NCBI GenBank assembly: GCA_023139255.1
Contig: JAGLNY010000192.1
Location: forward strand, 1 to 24,138
From: Spirochaetales bacterium
GTDB lineage: Bacteria; Spirochaetota; Spirochaetia; JABMQR01
Direction of reading: 5' to 3'
Length of the DNA stretch: 24,138 nucleotides
Shown here: positions 7,230 to 15,549 of the stretch, in pieces
How the letters are laid out: the number at the start of each line of letters is the position of its first letter
Numbering within the stretch: position 1 is the first letter of the stretch
The notes under the pieces: model-generated
The model's database searches: none
What the model saw: only the letters and a program-made list of their open reading frames with translations
Told to the model about the DNA's origin: nothing
Made by a program: the position numbers and the translations under genes

Positions 7230-10200
7230 CTATGAGAAATCGGAAGGATCAGAAAGAATTGATGATTTATGGAGTCTGACATTATCACCTGAGGCAGTCA
7301 TGGCAAATATCTTAATCCGTGCATCTCTCGGCAACTGTATTGATCCTACTTCAGGAGGCAAGTCTATCCTGAATCGATAGAGGTAGCCGTAGTAGTAAGG
7401 GAAATCGATACCGGCTCCATGCATGTGCGTAGAATAGAATTCCAGCCTCTGACGGGTTATGAAACCTGGGTCTACCCGCAGACATTTGTTTTTCCAAATA
7501 TAATCGCGTGGTTCTTTACCGGGGCGCTCCCATATCCTGGTATCGTACTGTCCGATAAAGCCCGTCATTGGGGGTACAGATATAACTACTTCTTCATCAG
7601 CCGCCTCCGGGAAGCGAAAGACTGCATCTGTCCCGGTCTCTGATGCGGCAAGAATATAAATACTGTCAGCCCGGATGCCCGGCCTAATATCAGGTAAGGT
7701 TAACAACTCACCTCCACAGGCCAGTGCACAGTATTGGTCTGATTTGATGATTTGAAAGCTGATTGGTCCGTTAACAATAGTTTCAGGCATAATTTCTTTG
7801 GGAAATAGCGGCCCGCTCCCGGCAGAGGCATCTCCATTCTCACTTTGCATCATGATATTTCTGGGAAAGTCCATGTGGATATTATCGACAGCGGCAACTG
7901 TTTTCTGTCCGGCAAACGCTGCAATCCGAATAGCAAATGCCTTTATACCGTTCCGGTTCAAGTTAAATTTCAGGACTTGTCCAAACCATTCAATGTCCCC
8001 GATTTTCTGCTCCTGACCATTCACTTCAACGGCATCAAGAAGTCTTGAATTTAAGCGCAGTTCTCCGCCATACAGGTTTTGTCCCCAATTTTCCTTAACT
8101 CTGATAATAATTGTCTTTTGGTCTTCTTCTGCCATTTTACAGGCAGCAACTGATACCTGCGGAGTTGATAGTGAATAGAGACTAATATCTGCCGGAAGCA
8201 GCTTCTCCGGTCTTGGTGTATTACTTCCGAGCGTGGGATGGAAAACACGCACAGGGTTCATGGTATGTTGTGAGAACTCTTCGGTTGCAGCATGGACCCA
8301 ATCCCCGCTATGAGGATATAATGAGTATTTTATAAAATGTCTTCCCCAGTCCTGCGTCATCTGATCCCTGAATGCAAAGGTAAGGGGGGATCTCCCGGGA
8401 GTGAACAGCAGAGTAAGTCTGGGAAGGTTATCTTTCGGTTTGTCTGACCCGAATTTATCCGGGCACAGCACAGATAATCCCCAACTCTTTTGAGGGTCAG
8501 TGTGATCAATCCAGTAACGGGAAGGAAACTCATATTGGGAAGGTGAGTTTATTCCCCTCTCTGTTCTTGCAGTTTCCCAGTTATAAGTAGTTTTTGTGTT
8601 ATGTATGGTAAGCGGGAATACTGTTTTGAGTGATTGTCCCTTTTCATACCACGATATTCTGTCAAATATATCGATGAGCTCTTCATTGCCGATGCTGTTT
8701 AACGATATATGCTTAATTAGTCTGGATGACTTTCCGAATATAAATTCAACGCGTACAGTTGCACGAAGTGGTCCCTGTTCGGTTATCAGGATACGGGCAG
8801 ATGCTTGCGAAACGGTCTGAGGTTTTTTCTTTCTATCCTTCCAGTCCATATTCCAGGCCGGGAAGAGGTGTGGTTTTTCTTTTTGGAGTACATAGTGTAT
8901 TGGGGATTTCAGAAATTCTTTACCTGGAACCCCATCCTTCTCTTTCATAAAAATTGAAGAAATACACCCATCTTCAGCGATTTTTATTCTGTAAAGGCGA
9001 TTTTCCAGCTGTATCCCATCTTTAATTTTCTTTGCCGTTGCGGGAAAAGGCACAGTTGGTTTTTTCTGATCCAGGTTTTCTACAACGGTAAGCAGCTTCC
9101 ATTCCGCCGGTTTCATGCTGGCTGCAATAAGGACTGAGGCACGGTCTTTCTTTTGATCGAGCACCTGCAATGGAAGCAAATTTCCCTCTGAGTCCAGTAT
9201 CCTCAATCTGCTGGAGAACTCTACCAGGTCAATCTCAGCATGTACCAGGGTAGTTGATGCTGTACCGGCAGGATTGAAAAACAGCAGATGATTATTATCC
9301 TGCTGCAGAGGCATTCGGCCGGCAATTGATTCTGCTGCATCCTCCATGATAGAGCTGAAACTGTTTAGCGCCACAACTTCATCATTATATGCATAAGTGT
9401 ATGCTTTCGGGGTAGAAGTCCCCGGCAGTATATCATGCATCTGGCTGCCTATTACCCGATGCCACGCGGTCTCAATTTTTGCAGCAGGGTATGGTACACC
9501 ATTTAGCCAGGAAGCAGATACGGCGGCAGATTCAGCTGCAAATGCCAACTGCTCATTCATTCTGTTCCAGCGTTTCATTATTGATTGTGAAGTGAGTGAG
9601 CCGGCTGAATGTCTCTTCAGAAGTAAATCTCCCGAAAATCGGGGCAGACGTGTTTTTTCTAATTGTGTCAGTGATGTGAAAAACCGGTCGGAAGATTCCT
9701 GCCTCACAAACGGCAGAGTTTTGGTTAGGAGCCGTTCAACTCTTTTTACAGATTTTTCATCAGGTGCGCCCCCGATATCCCCGGTGCCGTAATATCGATA
9801 ATCTTTTGGGATGGCGTATAACTTTCGATGTTTTTTAATCCTCAGCAACCATTTTGTATAAGTAATAAGGGGGAAATGTACTTTTGAGACATAATTTCCT
9901 GGATTTAGTGCTGATACCAGCTTTGCCCCATCCGGACCTTCCCAGACGCCGATGGAAAAAGGTATGCCGTTTACTGAATGCCAGGTTAGTTTTTGGGTGG
10001 AGAATCCTGCAATCCCGCAATGGCTGAGAATTGTCGGTAAGTTGCCTGGAAAACCGAAGCAGTCAGGCAGCATATAATCTTTACTGGTTTTATCAAATTC
10101 ACGAATAAAGTACCTGGAACCATACAGGATGTTCCGTATCATTGACTCGCAGGAAGGTACCACTGAATCTGTTTCATCAAGAGATGTACCGGCTGCATGC

Positions 10201-10481
10201 CATCGATTTTGTTTTATGTAGGATTTCAATTGTTCAAAGTGTTCGGGATAGTACTCTTTTATCATCATATACCGGAGTGCGCCGGTAAAATTAAACTGAT
10301 ATGATGGGTATTTCTCAAATAGCCGGAAATTTTCTTCCAGGGTGCTTTTAAGGTATTTTTGTATGGTTGTTACATAATCCCAGCGCCATTGCGTATCAAG
10401 GTGCGCATAAGAGATTAAGTAGAGCATGTCCGGTTCACGATACTGCTGTGAGCGGCTGCTTTTATGTAAGATTCTTTTCAA
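7230..10481 (-). CDS. Glycoside hydrolase family 38 alpha-mannosidase
   Basis: This 1083-residue enzyme should release alpha-linked mannose. The N-terminal catalytic barrel shows the family 38 zinc ligands: H27 and D29 in AHLDTQW, nucleophile D140 in LPDCFGFP, and H349 in QMHDILPGTS. GDIGGAP near 234-240 and the three-helix region around 295-320 also fit. The rest is the long beta-sandwich C-terminal half, ending in FPYYYGYLYRFRIDLP-type sequence. There is no signal peptide, so it acts in the cytoplasm, presumably on imported mannosides or glycans. The start codon is TTG; a GAGGG box eight bases upstream and a strong promoter just behind it support this start over the ATG at codon 19. No mannose transporter is adjacent, and the neighbour proS is unrelated housekeeping. 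Exact linkage specificity cannot be read from the sequence. Confidence 0.93.
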   Translation of the reverse strand: MKRILHKSSRSQQYREPDMLYLISYAHLDTQWRWDYVTTIQKYLKSTLEENFRLFEKYPSYQFNFTGALRYMMIKEYYPEHFEQLKSYIKQNRWHAAGTSLDETDSVVPSCESMIRNILYGSRYFIREFDKTSKDYMLPDCFGFPGNLPTILSHCGIAGFSTQKLTWHSVNGIPFSIGVWEGPDGAKLVSALNPGNYVSKVHFPLITYTKWLLRIKKHRKLYAIPKDYRYYGTGDIGGAPDEKSVKRVERLLTKTLPFVRQESSDRFFTSLTQLEKTRLPRFSGDLLLKRHSAGSLTSQSIMKRWNRMNEQLAFAAESAAVSASWLNGVPYPAAKIETAWHRVIGSQMHDILPGTSTPKAYTYAYNDEVVALNSFSSIMEDAAESIAGRMPLQQDNNHLLFFNPAGTASTTLVHAEIDLVEFSSRLRILDSEGNLLPLQVLDQKKDRASVLIAASMKPAEWKLLTVVENLDQKKPTVPFPATAKKIKDGIQLENRLYRIKIAEDGCISSIFMKEKDGVPGKEFLKSPIHYVLQKEKPHLFPAWNMDWKDRKKKPQTVSQASARILITEQGPLRATVRVEFIFGKSSRLIKHISLNSIGNEELIDIFDRISWYEKGQSLKTVFPLTIHNTKTTYNWETARTERGINSPSQYEFPSRYWIDHTDPQKSWGLSVLCPDKFGSDKPKDNLPRLTLLFTPGRSPLTFAFRDQMTQDWGRHFIKYSLYPHSGDWVHAATEEFSQHTMNPVRVFHPTLGSNTPRPEKLLPADISLYSLSTPQVSVAACKMAEEDQKTIIIRVKENWGQNLYGGELRLNSRLLDAVEVNGQEQKIGDIEWFGQVLKFNLNRNGIKAFAIRIAAFAGQKTVAAVDNIHMDFPRNIMMQSENGDASAGSGPLFPKEIMPETIVNGPISFQIIKSDQYCALACGGELLTLPDIRPGIRADSIYILAASETGTDAVFRFPEAADEEVVISVPPMTGFIGQYDTRIWERPGKEPRDYIWKNKCLRVDPGFITRQRLEFYSTHMHGAGIDFPYYYGYLYRFRIDLPPEVGSIQLPRDARIKIFAMTASGDNVRLHKSSILSDPSDFS

Positions 10482-10501
10482 CTGGCTGTCCCTCTGAGAG
10501 A

Positions 10502-10530
10502 ATTATAGCAGAGCGGGTTTTAAAAATCAA
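10502..10530 (-). promoter_or_regulatory. Promoter of the GH38 mannosidase gene
   Basis: On the minus strand TTGATT (plus-strand AATCAA at 10525-10530) is separated by exactly 17 bp from a perfect TATAAT (plus-strand ATTATA at 10502-10507). Transcription would begin near 10495, almost at the GAGGG ribosome-binding box (plus-strand CCCTC at 10490-10494), giving a very short leader before the TTG start at 10481. Confidence 0.6.
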
Positions 10531-10546
10531 AAAGGCTACGGCAGAT

Positions 10547-10849
10547 TTATTCATCATCCTTGTGTTTGCGGGTTTTCTTTCTCCTGAAAAGACTGATTCC
10601 CCCGAATCCGCCGATAATTGCTACATAAAACCCCAAGCCATACCAGAAACCAGTATTGTGAGATTCAAAAATAGTTATATCTTTGTTGAACAGGCTGACC
10701 ACCAATGAGACCGGGGCAATCCACCCATGCCAGATACCCAGGAAAAAGCCGGCCTGGTTTTCCTGCTCCTCAATAGGAATATCCGGGAAGCAGCTTGTGA
10801 GAAGTGCTGCTGCTAAAATGATAAGAATCAATAAAGGAAACTTTTTCAT
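10547..10849 (-). CDS. Small predicted lipoprotein with membrane segments
   Basis: This 100-residue protein starts with a lysine-containing N-region and a hydrophobic stretch ending in a lipobox, LLTSC, so cysteine 20 should be lipidated and become the mature N-terminus. After an acidic linker (PIEEQENQ) come two hydrophobic segments at about 33-54 and 67-88, rich in Gly, Trp and Phe, then a basic tail RRKKTRKHK that would sit on the cytoplasmic side. It is thus a lipid-anchored protein that probably also crosses the inner membrane. The ATG has AAGGAG with a seven-base spacer. It follows the zinc-finger gene after 53 bp on the same strand, at the end of the ABC exporter cluster, so it may be co-transcribed with it. 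I cannot name a family. Confidence 0.8.
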   Translation of the reverse strand: MKKFPLLILIILAAALLTSCFPDIPIEEQENQAGFFLGIWHGWIAPVSLVVSLFNKDITIFESHNTGFWYGLGFYVAIIGGFGGISLFRRKKTRKHKDDE

Positions 10850-10902
10850 GTTAAACTCCTTTCATATCAGTATACATCCTGAAGCAAGGAATGTCAGTGA
10901 AA

Positions 10903-11622
10903 CTATTTCAAAATATTGCGTTTATAATTGCGTGTATCAAAGCGTCTGATACAAAGATTGCACGTTTTGCACTCTGTTTCATAACAATTTCTATGAATTC
11001 TGGATGGGTACTGCTTCCTGAAAGCTCTTTGGCACTTCTCTGAACAGAGAGTATAATGTTCCTGTGTGGAACCAAAGGCAACATAGTCCTCAAATACTTC
11101 CTCTTCGTTGTTTCCTTTTAATGTCTTTTCACACCATGAGCAAATTCCTCCCTGTACCTTATGTGATTGTTTGCGGGCATCTGCCAACTCATTCTCTTCC
11201 CAGACAAAGTCAATAGTAAAAATACTCGATTTTGCAATTTCTGAGATAACCACACCGTCTTTAATGCAGAGATACTCAGCCTTTCCACGGTGAACGTAAT
11301 CACAGATTATCTCCTTTCCGTTGGTAAGGGAGACATGGCTGTGTCCTTTATCCGGGACTTTACGTTTAAACCACCCGCATGCGGGACAAACAACAGTAAA
11401 GAGAAATTTATCCAATCGGCCGTGACAGGAAGGACAGCGGCCCTGGTCAATCATTAATATGTCATGAATATCGGATTTGGTTGCTTCAGTAAGTACACCA
11501 CGCACTTCAGTATCCACTTTACTTACCGATTTTGGGTCCCCGATATCTGAAGCTTCGATGAATTCATCTTTTAATGTCTCATCCTGATGTTGTTCTTTTT
11601 TTTTACTTTTAAAAATAGCCAT
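10903..11622 (-). CDS. Cysteine-rich zinc-finger protein of unknown function
   Basis: This 239-residue soluble protein has three cysteine clusters. A zinc ribbon is formed by CPSC (63-66) and CPAC (79-82). A second site is CSWC (161-164) with CSEKC (193-197), like a treble-clef or TRASH-type finger. The third is C-x4-C-x2-C-x2-C at 213-224 next to a basic C-terminus. The first 50 residues are charged and probably disordered. The middle part (about 100-140) looks like beta strands, with no motif I recognise. AAGGAGA lies eight bases before ATG. It starts 36 bp after the second exporter subunit and precedes the lipoprotein, so the four genes likely form one transcript. Metal or redox sensing, or nucleic acid binding, are possible; no function is claimed. 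Confidence 0.8.
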   Translation of the reverse strand: MAIFKSKKKEQHQDETLKDEFIEASDIGDPKSVSKVDTEVRGVLTEATKSDIHDILMIDQGRCPSCHGRLDKFLFTVVCPACGWFKRKVPDKGHSHVSLTNGKEIICDYVHRGKAEYLCIKDGVVISEIAKSSIFTIDFVWEENELADARKQSHKVQGGICSWCEKTLKGNNEEEVFEDYVAFGSTQEHYTLCSEKCQRAFRKQYPSRIHRNCYETECKTCNLCIRRFDTRNYKRNILK

Positions 11623-11658
11623 GACCTTGGTCTCCTTATAGAAAAATCAGATTCAATT

Positions 11659-13488
11659 TCAGATTGACTCCTGCTGATTATAAATTCTTTGATAAAACCC
11701 ATCCTGTTTTTTAAGTTCGTTATGCGTGCCCACCTGGGTTATGTTCCCATCTTCCAAAACAATGATTTTATCACAACTTCGCGCAGTTGCAATACGTTGA
11801 GTAATTATTAAACTGGTATGTTCCTTAAGAACATTATTTAGGGTCGACCGGATTTTTTTCTCTGTCTCTGCGTCAAGCGCACTGGTTGTATCATCAAGAA
11901 GAAGAATTTCCGGTTCTGTAAGCAGGGCTGTAGCAAGGGCAAGACGCTGTTTTTGCCCGCCCGATAAGGATATTCCATTACGTCCGACTTCAGTCTCATA
12001 CTTAATGGGCATAGTCATGATAAAATCATGAAGTTCAGCCTGTTTGGCCGCACGCATTATCATGGATGGTGTAGCTTCAAGGTAACCATACGCAATATTA
12101 TCAGCAACGGTACCGGAAAGAATAACCGGTTCCTGCTGGACCATGCAGGCATGCCGACGTACGGATTTTGGGTCCGCATCAATCAAATTTACCCCGCCCA
12201 TATAAACGGAGCCATTTTGAGGATCATAAAATCTGCAAATGAGTTGAAATATTGTAGTTTTACCTGATCCTGACGGCCCCATCAACGCTACTTTTTGTCC
12301 TTTTTCAACGTGGAAATTTATATTCTTAAGAGCATTGTTCTCCTGACCGGGATAGGTAAAAGATACATCATCAAAATGTACTTTTCCCGTCATTCCATCT
12401 AAACTGATTCGACCCGGGACAACACTTTCCTGCTCATCAAGAAGAGTAAAAACTCTATGTATTACCACGAAAACCGCCTCAATTGAGGTCATTATTGTCA
12501 TTAAAGCATTAATCTGGGAAAAGAGGTTCGGCATTATTAAAATGAATGCCATCATATCACCAAAAGACATAGTATTATTTTTAACATTCAAAACACCCAG
12601 GTAAATTATAAGCCCTGAAATAACAGTCGTAATAAATCCGGCAAACAAACTTAATTTCTGCTGATGCAGGATAATCCGCATTGCCAGACGAACATAATTA
12701 TGCATTTTTTGGGCAAACGAACTCCTTTCTTGTTGTTCCTGCGAAAATGCTTTTACCACACTAACGCCTGAAATTCTTTCTGCAGACAGGGCATACATTT
12801 CAGAATTGAGTCTGCGGATAGCTATGTTGATTCTTCGGATTACCGGTCTTATTTTTTTAAATGTCCATGCATAGAGGGGCAAAGAGATTACAATTACTAG
12901 GGAAAGCTGCCAATTGATGAAAAATATAATTATCAGGCCAAGAAAAAGACGGAAAATGCTTGCTGAAAAATTCAGGAATTGATTTGTTGACCACTCTCTT
13001 ATCAATTTTACATCATCCAATACCCGGCTGACAATTTTTCCAGATTCATTACGCTCAAAATATCCTATATGCAGATTTTGGAGTTTTTTGTGAAGCTGTT
13101 CCCTTAGGGTGTAGATCATTTTCTGGCCTACTCCGAGAATCAGCCAGTTTTTTAGCCAGTTACAGATAACAAATATGGTCCAGAGGCCAAAGAGCATAAA
13201 AACATAATTCCAGAACAAGGGAAACTGCTGTGTAATAAGCGAAGGATCAAGATTCCCGGCTACCATAAGCACTTCATCAACCTGATATCTGGTAAGTAAA
13301 GCTGCACCGTATGGAAATAGACTCCAGATGCTGGTAAAGAATATAGCCAGCAGGATACGTTTTTTGAAGGGTTTTAAGTAATCCCGGTACAGTCTCGAAA
13401 AATCCTTATGCATGTTCCCGTTATAAGTGTCTACATCGCCTAAGAGCCTGTTGATAATTCTTTCGATGCGTTCTGACCTGGTGTTCAT
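11659..13488 (-). CDS. ABC exporter half-transporter, subunit with degenerate ATP site
   Basis: This 609-residue protein has an N-terminal transmembrane domain (about 40-340, six helices) and a C-terminal nucleotide-binding domain of the type I exporter (MsbA/LmrA-like) family. Walker A is GPSGSGKTT (404-412), the Q-loop MVQQEP (449-454), and the signature LSGGQ (508-512), which is canonical. The Walker B end is LLLDD, with aspartate 533 in place of the catalytic glutamate, and the switch histidine is replaced by glutamine 564 in IITQR. Its own Walker site should therefore not hydrolyse ATP well. The ATG overlaps the stop of the upstream gene by four bases (ATGA), indicating translational coupling. 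It pairs with the 580-residue subunit as a heterodimer in the inner membrane. The exported substrate (drug, lipid or peptide) cannot be told. Confidence 0.95.
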   Translation of the reverse strand: MNTRSERIERIINRLLGDVDTYNGNMHKDFSRLYRDYLKPFKKRILLAIFFTSIWSLFPYGAALLTRYQVDEVLMVAGNLDPSLITQQFPLFWNYVFMLFGLWTIFVICNWLKNWLILGVGQKMIYTLREQLHKKLQNLHIGYFERNESGKIVSRVLDDVKLIREWSTNQFLNFSASIFRLFLGLIIIFFINWQLSLVIVISLPLYAWTFKKIRPVIRRINIAIRRLNSEMYALSAERISGVSVVKAFSQEQQERSSFAQKMHNYVRLAMRIILHQQKLSLFAGFITTVISGLIIYLGVLNVKNNTMSFGDMMAFILIMPNLFSQINALMTIMTSIEAVFVVIHRVFTLLDEQESVVPGRISLDGMTGKVHFDDVSFTYPGQENNALKNINFHVEKGQKVALMGPSGSGKTTIFQLICRFYDPQNGSVYMGGVNLIDADPKSVRRHACMVQQEPVILSGTVADNIAYGYLEATPSMIMRAAKQAELHDFIMTMPIKYETEVGRNGISLSGGQKQRLALATALLTEPEILLLDDTTSALDAETEKKIRSTLNNVLKEHTSLIITQRIATARSCDKIIVLEDGNITQVGTHNELKKQDGFYQRIYNQQESI

Positions 13489-15227
13489 GCAGGGCTCTCC
13501 TCTTTATTTCCCTGAAGTTCTTTATAAAGTTTACGGTAATGTCCGTTCGGGATACACATCAAATCATTATGTTTCCCCTTTTCCACAATTTTCCCCTCAT
13601 CCATAACCACGATCATATCAACACTGGTAATTGTAGAGAGCCGGTGAGCGACAATAAAACTGGTTCTATTTTTGAGTATTTTACTGAGTGACTTTTGTAT
13701 CAGGTTCTCGGACTCACTGTCTAAAGAAGATGTAGCCTCATCCATAATAAGAATAAGCGGGTCCTTGATTATAGCCCTGGCTATGCTGATCCGCTGCTTT
13801 TCGCCAACTGAAAGTTTTATGCCTGCAGAACCTATAAGAGTGTTAAAGTCATCAGGATACGTCAAAATCATGTCATAAATTTCTGCAACCTTAGCAGCCT
13901 GAATTATATCTTCCATTGATGCATTTTTATAACCATAAGCTATATTTTCGGCAAAGGTACCATTAAAAACAACAGGATCCTGGAGCACAACACCGAATGA
14001 TTGACGAAGGCTGGTAAGCTCAGCTTGTTTAATATCCGTTCTATCAATAAAGATCTCACCCTTTTGTATATCCCAATACCTCATTAATAGGGAGGTAAGG
14101 GTTGTTTTACCGCAGCCTGTGTGTCCAACCAGCGCAACACTCATTCCCGGATCAACCTGTAGAGATAAATCTCTATAAAGCGGAGTCTCAGGCACATAAG
14201 AGAAGCTAACATTTCTGAATTCAACACCGCCCTTTCCTTTTTTCATGGGAGGTGCATCAGGCATTGATGAAATGTCCGGCTTTTCATCCAGAATATTCAT
14301 AATCCGTTTTACAGAGACAAAGGTCTCGGTCATTTGACCTGCAATATTAGTGAGCCTGATGGCAGGGTTCAACGCCATCCATATATAAATACCTATGGCA
14401 AACAGATCCCCATACAGAAGGTCTCCTTTCAAGACGAAATAGGTACCAATGGACGAAATAGAAGCTGAGCCAAACCCGGCTATCATATTACAGATAGTAC
14501 TCAGGCTGACAGAACTCATGCTGCTGGATAGGGCATGCCACAGACTTTTTGATGTGCGGCCCAGGAATTGACCGTTTTCCCATATTTCCTTGTTATAGAT
14601 TCGGACATGGCGTGCCCCGGTAACTGTCTCTTCGAGCCGTTCCGAAATTTTATCGTAAATAAATCTGTAAGATGAAGAAGAAGATTTTATTTTTTTTGCA
14701 AAATGGCGGTAGGCAAATACATAGAGTATCACTATGCCCATAAGGATAAAACCAATTGGAGGTGACAGACTAAAAACAATTGTTACGGAGAAAATAAAAA
14801 CAATCAGGTCGATAATCAGCGTAACAGTATCCCCTGTAATTAATCTCATAAGATAATTAACATCATCCATAAGTCTGTTTACAAGCAAACCGGCAGAATT
14901 ATCCTGATGATAGGTCATACTGAGAGAAAAAATCTTGTCGTAAAGAGCTAATCTGATATCTGTAATAAATTTATATCCTGATTGCCTGATGATAAATGTA
15001 TTTATAAATTGAATAACAACTGCAAGAGCAGGTACCAGCATTATCAGAAAGACTACAGGTACCAGCAGATCCCATACCCTTGGCTGGATTATATCATTTA
15101 CCAGATATCTGATCAGCATCGGGGGAATGAGACTGATGAGAGTAAACAGGCACATCCCAACCAATCCTGCCGTAAGGCGTTTAATATGCGGTTTTAAAAA
15201 TGGTAATAATTTCTTAAACAAATCCAT
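13485..15227 (-). CDS. ABC exporter half-transporter, subunit with catalytic ATP site
   Basis: This 580-residue protein is the partner of the 609-residue subunit. A six-helix transmembrane domain occupies about 15-300. The nucleotide-binding domain has Walker A GHTGCGKTT (368-376), Q-loop glutamine 416 (VLQDP), Walker B LILIMDEA with catalytic glutamate 497, and the switch histidine 528 in VAHRLS. Its signature is LSVGE (472-476) rather than LSGGQ. The non-canonical signature faces the degenerate Walker site of the partner, and the partner's canonical LSGGQ faces this intact site, which is exactly the pattern of heterodimeric exporters such as TM287/288 and BmrCD. The gene is first in its cluster. 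The ribosome-binding site is weak. About 100 bp upstream lie paired dyads that may be operators. Confidence 0.95.
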   Translation of the reverse strand: MDLFKKLLPFLKPHIKRLTAGLVGMCLFTLISLIPPMLIRYLVNDIIQPRVWDLLVPVVFLIMLVPALAVVIQFINTFIIRQSGYKFITDIRLALYDKIFSLSMTYHQDNSAGLLVNRLMDDVNYLMRLITGDTVTLIIDLIVFIFSVTIVFSLSPPIGFILMGIVILYVFAYRHFAKKIKSSSSSYRFIYDKISERLEETVTGARHVRIYNKEIWENGQFLGRTSKSLWHALSSSMSSVSLSTICNMIAGFGSASISSIGTYFVLKGDLLYGDLFAIGIYIWMALNPAIRLTNIAGQMTETFVSVKRIMNILDEKPDISSMPDAPPMKKGKGGVEFRNVSFSYVPETPLYRDLSLQVDPGMSVALVGHTGCGKTTLTSLLMRYWDIQKGEIFIDRTDIKQAELTSLRQSFGVVLQDPVVFNGTFAENIAYGYKNASMEDIIQAAKVAEIYDMILTYPDDFNTLIGSAGIKLSVGEKQRISIARAIIKDPLILIMDEATSSLDSESENLIQKSLSKILKNRTSFIVAHRLSTITSVDMIVVMDEGKIVEKGKHNDLMCIPNGHYRKLYKELQGNKEESPA

Positions 15228-15237
15228 ACTGTTTCTA

Positions 15238-15255
15238 TATAACTATAACTATAAC
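15238..15255. repeat. Three tandem TATAAC hexamers
   Basis: Three perfect head-to-tail copies of TATAAC run from 15238 to 15255, directly in the 5' leader of the exporter operon, about 11 bp before its ATG. On the minus strand they read GTTATA three times. Copy number could vary by slippage and alter leader length or promoter geometry; this is inference. Confidence 0.6.
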
Positions 15256-15321
15256 GAAAACTTGTCTCTGAGGAAATTTCCCTTTGAATATGTGTTTGAT
15301 GTATTAGATCGGCTTTGTCGT

Positions 15322-15362
15322 ATTACTTGTATAGTAATGTCTCATTAGTAATGCCCCATTAC
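15322..15362. promoter_or_regulatory. Paired dyads, candidate operators of the exporter operon
   Basis: Two dyads with five-base spacers sit side by side. ATTACT-5-AGTAAT spans 15322-15338 and is perfect; AGTAAT-5-ATTACA spans 15347-15363 and matches at five of six. The overlapping stretch can also be read as a 14-bp tandem repeat (15333-15346 and 15347-15360, 12 of 14 identical). The place, about 100 bp upstream of the exporter start, and the 17-bp symmetry suit a MarR- or TetR-like dimer, but no such gene is in the window. Confidence 0.5.
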
Positions 15363-15363
15363 A

Positions 15364-15440
15364 AAATTGATTCGCATTTAAACTTATAACAAGATAAATG
15401 GATTGGCAAGGAGTTATTTGAAAAAATTGAATATTTTTGT
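15364..15440. other. AT-rich spacer without visible gene
   Basis: Between the candidate operators and the terminator of the methyltransferase unit the sequence is very AT-rich. I see no coding potential, RNA gene or clear promoter box in it. The whole gap between the exporter start (15227) and the methyltransferase stop (15550) is about 320 bp and holds the hexamer repeats, the dyads, the terminator and a possible short ORF. Confidence 0.4.
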
Positions 15441-15476
15441 AAATAAAAAAATAATCCGGAACTTCAGCCCGGACTT
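15441..15476 (-). terminator. Intrinsic terminator of the RNase D-methyltransferase unit
   Basis: On the minus strand TCCGG (plus-strand 15469-15473) pairs with CCGGA (plus-strand 15455-15459) around a nine-base loop, with flanking G-U and A-T pairs possible. The stem is followed by TTATTTTTTTA (complement of 15443-15454). This is a typical intrinsic terminator, about 75 bp after the methyltransferase stop and immediately after the stop of a possible 22-codon ORF. Confidence 0.65.
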
Positions 15477-15544
15477 TATTGTAGCAGCCAAAACTCCCAG
15501 CCTCCGAAAATAATGATTATCAGTACCAGGTTCAGTGTCATCAT
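15476..15544 (-). CDS. Possible 22-residue hydrophobic peptide
   Basis: Five bases after the methyltransferase stop, ATG-ATG opens a 22-codon frame. It begins MMTLNLVLIIIIFGG and continues with a Trp-rich end (WEFWLLQ), and stops with TAA right before the terminator stem. The peptide would be a single membrane-spanning segment. No good ribosome-binding site is seen, so it would rely on coupling to the methyltransferase. It might also be the remnant 5' end of a decayed membrane-protein gene. Evidence is limited to length, composition and position. Confidence 0.25.
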   Translation of the reverse strand: MMTLNLVLIIIIFGGWEFWLLQ

Positions 15545-15549
15545 TTTAT

